Source: Nitrospirota bacterium
GTDB taxonomy: Bacteria; Nitrospirota; Thermodesulfovibrionia; UBA6902
NCBI GenBank assembly: GCA_016222905.1
Contig: JACRPZ010000051.1
Span: 1 to 38,592 of the forward strand
DNA length: 38,592 bases
Reading direction: 5' to 3'
Below, piece after piece: positions 1 to 7,663 of this stretch (the stretch's first letter is position 1; each line of letters starts with the position of its first letter). The translations under genes and the position numbers were made by a program. The notes below the pieces were generated by a model. The model made no database searches, was not told the DNA's origin, and saw only the letters and a list, made by a program, of their open reading frames with translations.

Positions 1-156
1 ATTTCTCAACGGAGGAGACGAAAAACAGAAATTGTCTCTCGGAAGCTCCAAGACTGAAGTGAAGTCTCTTTGCTTCCTCCAGACAAGACTTATGGAGTGT
101 GCACTTTATACTTGAAAAACTTTTTCATAGATGACGACTTTAATGGATTTAATCAT

Positions 157-912
157 ATGAAACTCAAAAAAGCATACAGGGTCTGGCAGAGAAATTTAAC
201 CGTCTATACAAAACGATATAAATCAAGCCTTGTGCTGAACTTTGTTGATCCGGTACTCTATCTTATTGCACTTGGATTCGGCCTCGGCGCTTTTGTTAAG
301 GAGATAAACGGTGTTCCGTACATAAACTTTCTTGCCCCCGGACTGATAGCCTCGTCATCAATGTTTGCGGCTACTTTTGAGTGCACTTACGGGACATATA
401 TCAGGATGACGTATCAAAAGACATTCGATGCAATACTTGTCACCCCTATTAACATTGACGACCTTGTGGCAGGCGAATTGCTATGGGGCGCTACAAAGGG
501 AACTTTTTATGGAATTATAATTATATTTGTCCTCTCAATCTTCAGGCTCGTGGATTCGCCGTATATTATTTTGACAATACCTCTCATATTTATCGGCGGA
601 CTCGTCTTTGCAGAGATAGCTGTAATCGCTTCTTCGGTGATACCCGGCATAGATTCGTTCAACTACTTTAATACACTCTTTATGACCCCCATGTTCCTCT
701 TCTCCGGCATCTTCTTTCCACTTGACACGCTCCCTCCGGCTGTTGCAAAGGTCGCCTTCTTTACGCCCCTATATCATGTTGTAAATATTGCGCGCTCTTT
801 TTCTTCTGGACATATAAAAGCCTCTCTGCCGGATATTGTCTGGATAACAGTTGTTGCATTGCTCCTTCTCCCCTACCCTTTCAGGCTTATGCGGAGACGG
901 ATAATAAAATGA
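157..912 (+). CDS. ABC-2 type transporter permease (NodJ/DrrB-like)
   Basis: Integral membrane permease of an ABC-2 type exporter, expected to pair with a cytoplasmic ATPase lying left of the window and to export a lipid, polysaccharide or drug; the substrate cannot be told from sequence. The 251-residue protein has about six hydrophobic segments (roughly residues 28-48, 58-80, 108-130, 138-160, 168-188 and 224-242) and the ABC-2 signature stretch MFLFSGIFFPLDTLP near residue 190, followed by a positively charged C-terminus. I start it at the ATG at 157 (MKLKKAYRVW) because the protein then begins just before the conserved amphipathic N-terminus; an upstream TTG at 70 would add 29 residues unlike the family. 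Its stop overlaps the next ATG (ATGA), so the Cys-rich miniprotein is translationally coupled. Confidence 0.88.
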   Translation: MKLKKAYRVWQRNLTVYTKRYKSSLVLNFVDPVLYLIALGFGLGAFVKEINGVPYINFLAPGLIASSSMFAATFECTYGTYIRMTYQKTFDAILVTPINIDDLVAGELLWGATKGTFYGIIIIFVLSIFRLVDSPYIILTIPLIFIGGLVFAEIAVIASSVIPGIDSFNYFNTLFMTPMFLFSGIFFPLDTLPPAVAKVAFFTPLYHVVNIARSFSSGHIKASLPDIVWITVVALLLLPYPFRLMRRRIIK

Positions 913-1082
913 AGAAGCCTGTAATTCGGAAAGTCAAGAAGTTAGAAAAAAAACATCCCTGTCCCGACTGCAGCTTCTGTCAATTGTGCAATGATGAGAA
1001 ATGCGCAATGTGCAGGCCTGCAAAACCTGAAAGATCAAATAAGAAGCATAAAAAACATAAGCCTCTCTTCTGCCGCTTTTAA
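909..1082 (+). CDS. Small Cys-rich, Lys-rich protein
   Basis: A 57-residue reading frame whose ATG overlaps the permease stop in an ATGA arrangement. It contains the cysteine cluster CPDCSFCQLCNDEKCAMCR (residues 18-36), six cysteines in CxxC-like spacing, between two lysine/histidine-rich tails, and one more Cys near the end (LFCRF). This spacing suggests a metal-binding knuckle or zinc/Fe-S site. I do not recognise a named family. Coupling to the ABC permease suggests a role with the transporter or simple co-transcription. It is too short for a default ORF cutoff, but the overlap and cysteine pattern argue that it is real. Confidence 0.7.
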   Translation: MKKPVIRKVKKLEKKHPCPDCSFCQLCNDEKCAMCRPAKPERSNKKHKKHKPLFCRF

Positions 1083-1114
1083 AATTATTTATTCTGACGT
1101 GAACAAATCCTGTC

Positions 1115-1144
1115 TTGACAAGAATCATTCTTAAGTGGTATGCT
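1115..1144 (+). promoter_or_regulatory. sigma70-type promoter with embedded Fur/PerR-like box
   Basis: The -35 hexamer TTGACA (1115-1120) and -10 hexamer TATGCT (1139-1144) are separated by 18 bp. The spacer holds a perfect 6-1-6 inverted repeat AAGAATCATTCTT at 1120-1132, the geometry of Fur-family boxes. It lies directly before the PerR-like gene, so autoregulation is likely (inference). Confidence 0.65.
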
Positions 1145-1180
1145 TTATTTGTAAGGAACAAAACTACAATTAGAGGTATT

Positions 1181-1570
1181 ATGGAGCGTTACAGGGAAAA
1201 GGGATTTAAGCTGACTCCGCAAAGGATTGCGATAATGAAGTTCCTTGAGGGAAATAAAAACCATCCGTCTGCCGAGGACATTTATCTGTATGTGAGGAAG
1301 ACGTTTCCTACGATGTCATTCGCGACCGTCTACAATAATCTTGAGACATTAAGAGAGAAAGGACATATCTCAAGCCTCTCGATTGATCCTGAAAGAAGGC
1401 GTTATGACCCTGATACGTCCAGCCATCATCACCTGATATGCCTTAAGTGCAAGATGGTGGTTGATGTGCATGCCGATTTTAAAGTGAACGTACCTGAAGA
1501 ACAGAATACAGCTTTCGAGGTTTTAGGCAGCCATATAGAATTTTACGGAACCTGCCCTGAATGCAAATAG
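1181..1570 (+). CDS. Fur-family transcriptional regulator, PerR-like
   Basis: A 129-residue metal-dependent repressor of the Fur superfamily, probably sensing peroxide or iron in the cytoplasm. The N-terminal winged helix (LTPQRIAIMKFLEGN, then SFATVYNNLETLREKG) is followed by the dimerisation/metal domain. Two CxxC pairs (CLKC and CPEC) would form the structural zinc site. The segment RRYDPDTSSHHHLICLKC and the following VVDVHAD align with the regulatory-metal region of Bacillus PerR (an Asp, two His and a later Asp), so PerR is a better match than Fur. The ATG at 1181 follows an AGAGGT-like ribosome site; the longer frame from the TTG at 1115 would start inside the -35 box. A zinc-ribbon gene follows by 11 bases, so the two form an operon. 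Confidence 0.88.
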   Translation: MERYREKGFKLTPQRIAIMKFLEGNKNHPSAEDIYLYVRKTFPTMSFATVYNNLETLREKGHISSLSIDPERRRYDPDTSSHHHLICLKCKMVVDVHADFKVNVPEEQNTAFEVLGSHIEFYGTCPECK

Positions 1571-1581
1571 GAGGAAAGCAT

Positions 1582-1758
1582 ATGATCTGGAACCAGTTTA
1601 AGGATAAACCGGCTTCTTCTTTTAAATCAATGACGCTTTCCGCAGAGGTTATCTGCCCAAGGTGTGGCTTTGATATAGAGCTATGGAGTGATAATATTGA
1701 GACCGCATGCGATTTCTGCGGTTTTCATATCTTCAACCATGAAAAGACGGTTAATTGA
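1582..1758 (+). CDS. Zinc-ribbon miniprotein
   Basis: A 58-residue protein with two CxxC knuckles, CPRCG and CDFCG, spaced about 19 residues apart, the pattern of a single zinc ribbon or rubredoxin-like fold. The ATG at 1582 is chosen because a GGAGG ribosome-binding site sits 7 bases upstream, overlapping the stop of the regulator gene; an ATG at 1561 in the same frame lies inside that gene. It is co-transcribed with the PerR-like regulator, which suggests a role in metal or oxidative stress, but the function is unknown. Confidence 0.75.
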   Translation: MIWNQFKDKPASSFKSMTLSAEVICPRCGFDIELWSDNIETACDFCGFHIFNHEKTVN

Positions 1759-1774
1759 GAAGCTGACAGTTTCA

Positions 1775-1914
1775 ACAGTCTGTTGAAGAACTATTTCTAT
1801 AGCCTTTTTGGTCATTCCCGTGAAAACGGGAATCCAGTTTTTTAATATGTTCTGGATACCCGCTTTTGCGGATATGACGTCTATTCGGTAAGAATGAACT
1901 TTTTCAACAAACCT
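1775..1914. repeat. MITE-like inverted repeat element
   Basis: A roughly 135-base palindromic unit. The outer ends are related inverted copies (CAGTCTGTTGAAGAACT near 1778 and the complement of GAACTTTTTCAACAAAC near 1896-1912). Inside are two inverted arms, GTCATTCCCGTGAAAACGGG at 1811 and the complement of TACCCGCTTTTGCGGATATG around 1857-1876, followed or preceded by matching TCCAG/CTGGA. The GTCATTCCCGnnAAnnCGGGAATCCAG core is a known dispersed repeat type in several environmental bacteria. Confidence 0.7.
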
Positions 1915-2515
1915 TTAATATTTTGTGCTGCTCCAAAAGAAGTAAAAAAACTCTTTTTGCTTTGAATGATATGGACTGTACCTGCGTTAATATCTGCCTT
2001 ATTTTGCGTGAGTAAAGATGACGCTCACGTTCAGAAGGAGGCCAGAAAGCAATAACGATAACGAGTGAGCAATCAGAATAGTCTTTTTTAGCCTTTTTCA
2101 AACAAACATCATGAATAAATTTACCAAGACGGTCAATATCTTCTCCAGGTGAATGTGAATCAAATTTTCCATATCCCCGCGACACAATGAGTTTGGCATC
2201 GTTTGCCTCAGCTTTCCAATCGTCAGGAAACGTAAGCTCAACGTAATCAATAACATTACCGCAACTATCCCTAACTATCGCATCATATCTTTGATTGCCA
2301 TGTATAAGCTCCACACGATATGAGTTTGGATAAGCCTTCAGTGCAAAAATGCTGAGTGGTACGATTTCCTTAATAAAATAATTATAAATACCTTTTCTCA
2401 GTATTGCAGCGTGTCGCTCAGATCTGACCTGCCTTACTTTCTTTTTACGATAACAAACGAACTGGCGTAAGCCGCGCGGAGATCTCGATTTTTCAATATC
2501 CTCTTTTGTAATCAT
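1904..2515 (-). CDS. Hypothetical protein, 203 aa
   Basis: I do not recognise this family. The protein is soluble, basic at the N-terminus (SRSPRGLRQFVCYRKKK VRQ region, residues 10-30), with a central segment YDAIVRDSCGNVIDYVELTF and a C-terminal stretch of beta-strand/helix alternation. It has no signal peptide or membrane segment. Its stop codon lies inside the end of the adjacent MITE-like repeat, so the last few residues may have been supplied by the insertion. No clear Shine-Dalgarno site precedes the ATG at 2515. It is transcribed in the same direction as acnA upstream but is separated by 66 bases. Confidence 0.55.
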   Translation of the reverse strand: MITKEDIEKSRSPRGLRQFVCYRKKKVRQVRSERHAAILRKGIYNYFIKEIVPLSIFALKAYPNSYRVELIHGNQRYDAIVRDSCGNVIDYVELTFPDDWKAEANDAKLIVSRGYGKFDSHSPGEDIDRLGKFIHDVCLKKAKKDYSDCSLVIVIAFWPPSERERHLYSRKIRQILTQVQSISFKAKRVFLLLLEQHKILKVC

Positions 2516-2581
2516 GCTAACTTGCCCATTGACACACCTTTAAGAATAATAACAACTTCTTCTATATTATCGACTGCCTGT

Positions 2582-5308
2582 TTACATCTTTGAAAGTTTT
2601 CTCAACACAAACGGCAGTATCCCGCCGTGTTTGAAGTACTCAACCTCAACCCCTGTATCAAGTCTTGCCGTTACCTCGAAATTCACAATAGCGCCGTCTT
2701 CTTTAACAGCCTCAACTTTAAGGACTTTACCCGGTGTTATGTCCACAATCCCATTAATTGAAAATTTTTCTTTGCCGGTCAATCCCAAATCTTGCCAGCT
2801 TGCTCCCTGACGGAAGGTAAGCGGAAGAACGCCCATGCCTACGAGATTGCTCCTGTGTATCCTCTCGTAAGAGCCTGCGATAACCGCCTTTATGCCGAAG
2901 AGATGAGTTCCCTTTGCAGCCCAGTCCCTTGATGAACCTGTTCCATATTCATTTCCTGCCAGCACAATAAGAGGGACGCCCTCCCCGAGGTAGCTCATTG
3001 ACGCATCAAAAACAAACCGCTCTTCCTGCTCCGGAAGTTTGAGCGTGTAGCCGCCTTCCTTTGCAGCGAGCTTGTTCTTTATCCTTACATTGGCAAATGT
3101 CCCTCTCATCATCACCTCATGATTGCCTCTTCGTGAACCGTATGTATTAAAGTCTTTGGGAGTGACGCCATGTTCGGAAAGATATCGTCCAGCTGGATAT
3201 TCCTTTGGAATAGAGCCTGCCGGAGATATATGATCGGTTGTCACAGAATCTCCAAGAACGAGGAGCGCCCTTGCATTTTTTATCTCGCCTTGCATTTCCG
3301 GTTTGGGACTAAACCCGATGAAGAATGGGGGCTTCTTGATATATGTTGAATCCTCATCCCATTTAAATGCGCTGCCTGAAGGCGCAGGAAGCGACTGCCA
3401 GTGCTTATCCCCGTCAAGCGCGGAGGCGTACTTTTGTGTGAACATAGATGCTGTCAGAAGAGAGTTCATGGTCTCATTTATCTCATCTCTTGAAGGCCAG
3501 ATATCTTTCAAATATATCGGCTTATTATTCTTATCCATCCCAAGAGGCTCTTTTGTCAGATCAATATCCACTCTTCCGGCAAGTGCCAATGCAACAACAA
3601 GAGCCGGCGATGCAAGGTAATTAGCCTTGACGCTCTGATGAATTCTTGCCTCGAAGTTTCTGTTGCCCGACAATACCGAAGTGAGGATCAACCCCTTTTC
3701 CTTTACAGCTTTCTCAATCTCAGGATGAAGCGAGCCGCTGTTTCCAATGCATGTTGTGCATCCGAAACCTACAGTATAAAAACCAAGATTCTCCAGATAA
3801 GAAAGTAGCCCTGACTTTTGGAGGTACTCTTCCACAACACCGGAACCCGGCGCCAGAGATGTTTTTACATGCGGGCTGACGCTCAGACCCTTCTCAACCG
3901 CCTTTTTTGCAAGCAGCCCTGCCCCTATCATCACTGAAGGATTTGAGGTGCTTGTGCATGAAGTTATCGCAGCGATGGCAACAGCGCCGTCAGAAAGCTT
4001 TATCTCATGCGAGTCTATATTTATTACCGCCTCTTTTTTAGCGGTTGGCGCTTTGCATCCGCCGCCTTCATTATGCCATGCCTCATTGTTGGAAGGGGGA
4101 GATGATTTATCAGCCCGGCTTGATGTTATAAATCCCATAAAGCTCTTCTTAAGTTCGTTTAGCGGAAGCCTGTCCTGAGGTCTCGAAGGACCTGCTACTG
4201 ACGGGACTACTTTGGATATATCGAATTCAAGAACCTCAGAATATTCAGGCTCTTCGGTGCCGTAGTAGAACAACCCCTGCTCTTTTGAATATGCCTCAGC
4301 CAGAGATGCGGCATCTCCGCGTCCGGTCAGTCTGAGATAAGCGATTGTCTCTTCATCAACAGGGAAAAAGCCTGTTGTCGCGCCATACTCAGGCGCCATG
4401 TTAGCCAGCATAGCCCTGTCAGCAAGAGACATACTCTTAACCCCCTTGCCGAAGAACTCCACAAACTTACCGACCACCTTATGTTTTCTAAGGAACTCTG
4501 TGATTGTGAGCGCAAGGTCGGTAGCCGTTGTGCCCTCAGATTGTACGCCTGAGAGCCTTACTCCGATAACTTCAGGGATGGTCATATAGTAAGGCTGACC
4601 AAGCATAACTGCTTCAGCCTCAATCCCTCCGACTCCCCATCCAAGAACACCGAGACCGTTTATCATAGTGGTATGCGAATCAGTGCCTATAACAGTATCG
4701 GGAAATGCTGTCACTTCTCCCTCTTTTTCTTCAGTCATTACAGCCTTTGATATATGCTCAAGGTTTACCTGATGAATTATTCCTGAGCCCGGAGGAAAGA
4801 CCCTCATATTCTTAAAAGATTTTTGCGCCCATTTCAGGAGCGTGTATCTTTCCACATTCCTCTTATATTCCATCTCCATATTCTTCGTGATGGAATCAGA
4901 TGTGCCATAGTGATCAACCTGGACTGAATGGTCAATAATGAGATCAACAGGCACGAGCGGATTTATCTTCATAGGGTCTCCGCCTAATTCAGCCATCGCA
5001 TCTCTCATGGCGGCAAGATCAACAACACACGGCACACCTGTGAAGTCCTGTAATATAACCCTTGAAGGGTAATAGGCAATTTCCTTCAGTTCATCATATC
5101 TTCTCTTCCAGTTTACTATCTCTCTCACGTTTTCTTCGGTAATCGTGCTTGCGTCCATATTCCTGAGGAGGTTTTCTGCAAGCACTCTGATACTGAAGGG
5201 CAATCGGGAGATATTTGCGATGCCTTTTTCTTCGAGCTTTTTTAATCTGAAGATCGTGTATCTCTTTCCTTCAACTTCAATTATCCCTTTTGAACCAAAT
5301 CTCTCCAT
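2582..5308 (-). CDS. acnA: Aconitate hydratase A
   Basis: Aconitase of the AcnA/IRP type, interconverting citrate and isocitrate through cis-aconitate in the TCA cycle with a [4Fe-4S] cluster. At 908 residues it has the usual full length. The cluster ligands are Cys451 (TSCTSTSNPSV) and Cys517/Cys520 (GFGCTTCIGNSG). The family signatures FPDTVIGTDSHTTMINGLG (residues 202-220) and the C-terminal swivel domain with YGTGSSRDWAAKG are intact. The insertion around residues 395-425 is low-complexity (SSPPSNNEAWHNEGGG) and is the least conserved part. It lies 22 bases downstream of the acyltransferase gene on the same strand and is probably co-transcribed with it. Confidence 0.97.
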   Translation of the reverse strand: MERFGSKGIIEVEGKRYTIFRLKKLEEKGIANISRLPFSIRVLAENLLRNMDASTITEENVREIVNWKRRYDELKEIAYYPSRVILQDFTGVPCVVDLAAMRDAMAELGGDPMKINPLVPVDLIIDHSVQVDHYGTSDSITKNMEMEYKRNVERYTLLKWAQKSFKNMRVFPPGSGIIHQVNLEHISKAVMTEEKEGEVTAFPDTVIGTDSHTTMINGLGVLGWGVGGIEAEAVMLGQPYYMTIPEVIGVRLSGVQSEGTTATDLALTITEFLRKHKVVGKFVEFFGKGVKSMSLADRAMLANMAPEYGATTGFFPVDEETIAYLRLTGRGDAASLAEAYSKEQGLFYYGTEEPEYSEVLEFDISKVVPSVAGPSRPQDRLPLNELKKSFMGFITSSRADKSSPPSNNEAWHNEGGGCKAPTAKKEAVINIDSHEIKLSDGAVAIAAITSCTSTSNPSVMIGAGLLAKKAVEKGLSVSPHVKTSLAPGSGVVEEYLQKSGLLSYLENLGFYTVGFGCTTCIGNSGSLHPEIEKAVKEKGLILTSVLSGNRNFEARIHQSVKANYLASPALVVALALAGRVDIDLTKEPLGMDKNNKPIYLKDIWPSRDEINETMNSLLTASMFTQKYASALDGDKHWQSLPAPSGSAFKWDEDSTYIKKPPFFIGFSPKPEMQGEIKNARALLVLGDSVTTDHISPAGSIPKEYPAGRYLSEHGVTPKDFNTYGSRRGNHEVMMRGTFANVRIKNKLAAKEGGYTLKLPEQEERFVFDASMSYLGEGVPLIVLAGNEYGTGSSRDWAAKGTHLFGIKAVIAGSYERIHRSNLVGMGVLPLTFRQGASWQDLGLTGKEKFSINGIVDITPGKVLKVEAVKEDGAIVNFEVTARLDTGVEVEYFKHGGILPFVLRKLSKM

Positions 5309-5330
5309 GTAATTCCCCTTCCTAATTTCG

Positions 5331-6110
5331 TTATTCTCTCCATTCTTTTAACTTATTCTCAATAAACTCTATTATCTTATTTTGCTCCTCCATGCCTCTA
5401 TCTTTGACCATGAGAGGTTCTCCGAAGGCAAAACGCACAGTGAGCGACGGATCTATTCTGCCAAAGTCTTTAAATATCTTTCCATAACCCCATGCGTCTG
5501 TCTTTAACGCTATTGGAATTACGGGTACGCATACTCTCTTTGCGAGCTTCACACCTATAGTATTGAATTTTTCAGGCTCAAAGGTGATTGACCTCGTAGT
5601 CTGCGGAAATACGACAATGGATTTGCCTTCCTTCAGTTTTTGCTCGCCTTCTTTTAAAACCGTTATCAGGTCTTCGCGCGCGTTTGTCCTGCCTAATACT
5701 ATCGGGTTTGTTGAGGTCATCACATGCTTGAATACAGGGTACTTCACAAGACTCTCTTTGACTATGAATGTTATATCTTTAAAGGGTAGAAGCATGACAG
5801 GAAGTATTAGAGTCTCAAGTGTGCTCATATGGTTTGCAACAAATATACAAGGGCCTTCCACTGCTTTGACATGCTCCATCCCTTTCATTTCAATCTTAAC
5901 GCCTACGCTCTCTATTGCGCGGAGAATCGCTTGACTGCTTCTTGACCATTCAGTTCTTCCGTGCATGGAGCGTTTAGCCATCCGGCTATTTTTGAAAATG
6001 ATAACTACTGCCTTAAAGTAAAAACTGACCGTCGGAAACAGCTTTGCAAAGAGCGATATCCTGCGCTCTTCTGTTTTATATTCCGGACTCATATCAAGCA
6101 TTCTTTTCAT
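5331..6110 (-). CDS. 1-acyl-sn-glycerol-3-phosphate acyltransferase-like (LPLAT) protein
   Basis: PlsC-superfamily acyltransferase, expected to acylate lysophosphatidic acid or a related lyso-lipid at the inner membrane. The 259-residue protein has an amphipathic/hydrophobic N-terminal region (residues 20-40) and the catalytic block NHMSTLE (residues 93-99), an HX4E version of the usual HX4D motif. The second block reads FPQTTRS (168-174) rather than FPEGTRS. Both changes occur together in a recognisable subfamily, so the enzyme is likely active but its acceptor is uncertain. It sits between the Mur ligase and acnA in a minus-strand run. Confidence 0.82.
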   Translation of the reverse strand: MKRMLDMSPEYKTEERRISLFAKLFPTVSFYFKAVVIIFKNSRMAKRSMHGRTEWSRSSQAILRAIESVGVKIEMKGMEHVKAVEGPCIFVANHMSTLETLILPVMLLPFKDITFIVKESLVKYPVFKHVMTSTNPIVLGRTNAREDLITVLKEGEQKLKEGKSIVVFPQTTRSITFEPEKFNTIGVKLAKRVCVPVIPIALKTDAWGYGKIFKDFGRIDPSLTVRFAFGEPLMVKDRGMEEQNKIIEFIENKLKEWRE

Positions 6111-6198
6111 TATGTTAGCCGTTACTCCTGTAATTTAAATTGAGTGTAAATCAGGGATAATTTTATGAGTGAAGCGATGCTTTTTTTAAACCATAAAA

Positions 6199-7560
6199 TT
6201 ATAGCATTTTCCGCTTATCCGCTATATCTTTTGCAAAATCTGCAAGCGTTTCATCGCGAGCGCCAAAGATAACATAGTTCTTCTGCTCATGAAGTCTCTT
6301 TATAATATCTCCTCTTTTAGTAACCACCTCCACAGAACCTCCCTGTGCTTTAATGCCGTCGGCAAGGTCATGGCTTGATATCTCTTTGCTTACAGTCCCG
6401 CCTGCATAAAAAATGGAGAGAAGCATCAGGTGGTCAGAGCCGCGAAGGTTTTTTGCAAAAACATCTATGTATTCATTCCTCATCATTTTGGTAGGAGCAA
6501 ATCCATGCGGCTGGAATATATAACAGATATTCTCTTTTATCTTTTGGACAGTCTGCATGAGTGAATATATTTTGTGAGGGTTGTGCGCGTAATCGTCAAT
6601 TACAAGGCCGTGCTCGTTGTTCAGGTAAATATCAAAGCGTCTCTCTATGCCCGCAAACTCCGGCAATACTTCGGTGATCCTCTCTAATGGAATTTCAAAT
6701 TCTGAAAGAAAAGCAATGCATGAAAGCGCATTAAGAAGATTATGCTTCCCCGGAAGAGATAAGCTGAACCTGATATTGTTCAGTGAGAAATCAGTGTTGA
6801 AGGGCATATAGTGTATGTCATGCGCTCTAAATGCTGACTGCTTCTCTATTGAAAATGTAACAACATCTCCGCCGGTTACCATGCCAAGATTTTCATCATC
6901 AGCATTCAATATAACCTTACCGGCTGTATTCTTTATTAATTCCCGGAACATTGAGGCGGTCTTGTCTATAGTGTGGTGATCAAGAGCGAGATTGAGGATG
7001 ATCGAATGCTCCGGCCTGTAGTTCACGATAGTGCCGTCAGACTCGCATGCCTCGATAATGAGATGCTGAGACTCTCCGGTTAGGTAATTGCCCTGACTTG
7101 ATGATGACTTGAACTGCTTAACCCTTCCTCCTCCTATGAAATTAGGACTGATCCCGAGTTCCTTCATAAGAAAGGCAAGTAGTCCCGAAGCGGTTGATTT
7201 TCCGCTTGTGCCTGAAACAGCGATTGTCTTAAATGAAGCGGACAATTCGGAAAGAAATTCAGGCCTTGTTTTAACAGGAATTCCGAGTGATGCGGCTTTT
7301 AAGAATTCCGGCTGATCATGCTCAACAGCAGTGCTGAATACCGCAAGATCAAAAGTATCATCAATGCCGCTTCCGTCCTGCGGAAAAATATTGATGCCCT
7401 TTAATTTAAGAGTCTTTTTGAGCGGATGATCCGGATTCTTATCAAACAACCTGTCCGAGCCGGCAATTATATGGCCCTTATCAGCCATAAAACCCGCAAT
7501 AGCCGAAACCCCGCTCCCGCCTATTCCAGAAAAGAATATTTTCAATTTATCGTTCTTCAA
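6199..7560 (-). CDS. Mur ligase family protein, MurC/Mpl-like
   Basis: Cytoplasmic ATP-dependent amide ligase of the MurC/Mpl type, which joins UDP-N-acetylmuramate to L-alanine (MurC) or to a recycled tripeptide (Mpl). The 453-residue protein has the N-terminal Rossmann-like domain with GIGGSGVSAIAGFM (residues 12-25), the central P-loop GTSGKST at 117-123 (canonical form GTHGKTT), the Asn/His segment NLALDHH, and a C-terminal domain with DDYAHNPHKI. The P-loop variant and total length fit the Mpl-like branch better than classical MurC, and no mur/fts cluster surrounds it, so a recycling role is the more likely one (inference). Confidence 0.82.
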   Translation of the reverse strand: MKNDKLKIFFSGIGGSGVSAIAGFMADKGHIIAGSDRLFDKNPDHPLKKTLKLKGINIFPQDGSGIDDTFDLAVFSTAVEHDQPEFLKAASLGIPVKTRPEFLSELSASFKTIAVSGTSGKSTASGLLAFLMKELGISPNFIGGGRVKQFKSSSSQGNYLTGESQHLIIEACESDGTIVNYRPEHSIILNLALDHHTIDKTASMFRELIKNTAGKVILNADDENLGMVTGGDVVTFSIEKQSAFRAHDIHYMPFNTDFSLNNIRFSLSLPGKHNLLNALSCIAFLSEFEIPLERITEVLPEFAGIERRFDIYLNNEHGLVIDDYAHNPHKIYSLMQTVQKIKENICYIFQPHGFAPTKMMRNEYIDVFAKNLRGSDHLMLLSIFYAGGTVSKEISSHDLADGIKAQGGSVEVVTKRGDIIKRLHEQKNYVIFGARDETLADFAKDIADKRKML

Positions 7561-7663
7561 TTAATTAACAATATATAATCGTCAGGCTTTTCTGTAGAAA
7601 CTTACTTCTGCCTGCCGTCTCTTTATTTCCCTTGTTCCCATAGTCATACGCCGCTTAATTAAC

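Noticed and set aside
2-115. Possible C-terminal end of an ABC ATPase at the left edge
   Set aside because: A frame is open to 115, but its residues do not resemble the end of an ABC-2 partner ATPase, and a hairpin occupies the same bases.
934-1161. Minus-strand 75-codon frame
   Set aside because: It is antisense to the Cys-rich miniprotein and the PerR-like promoter.
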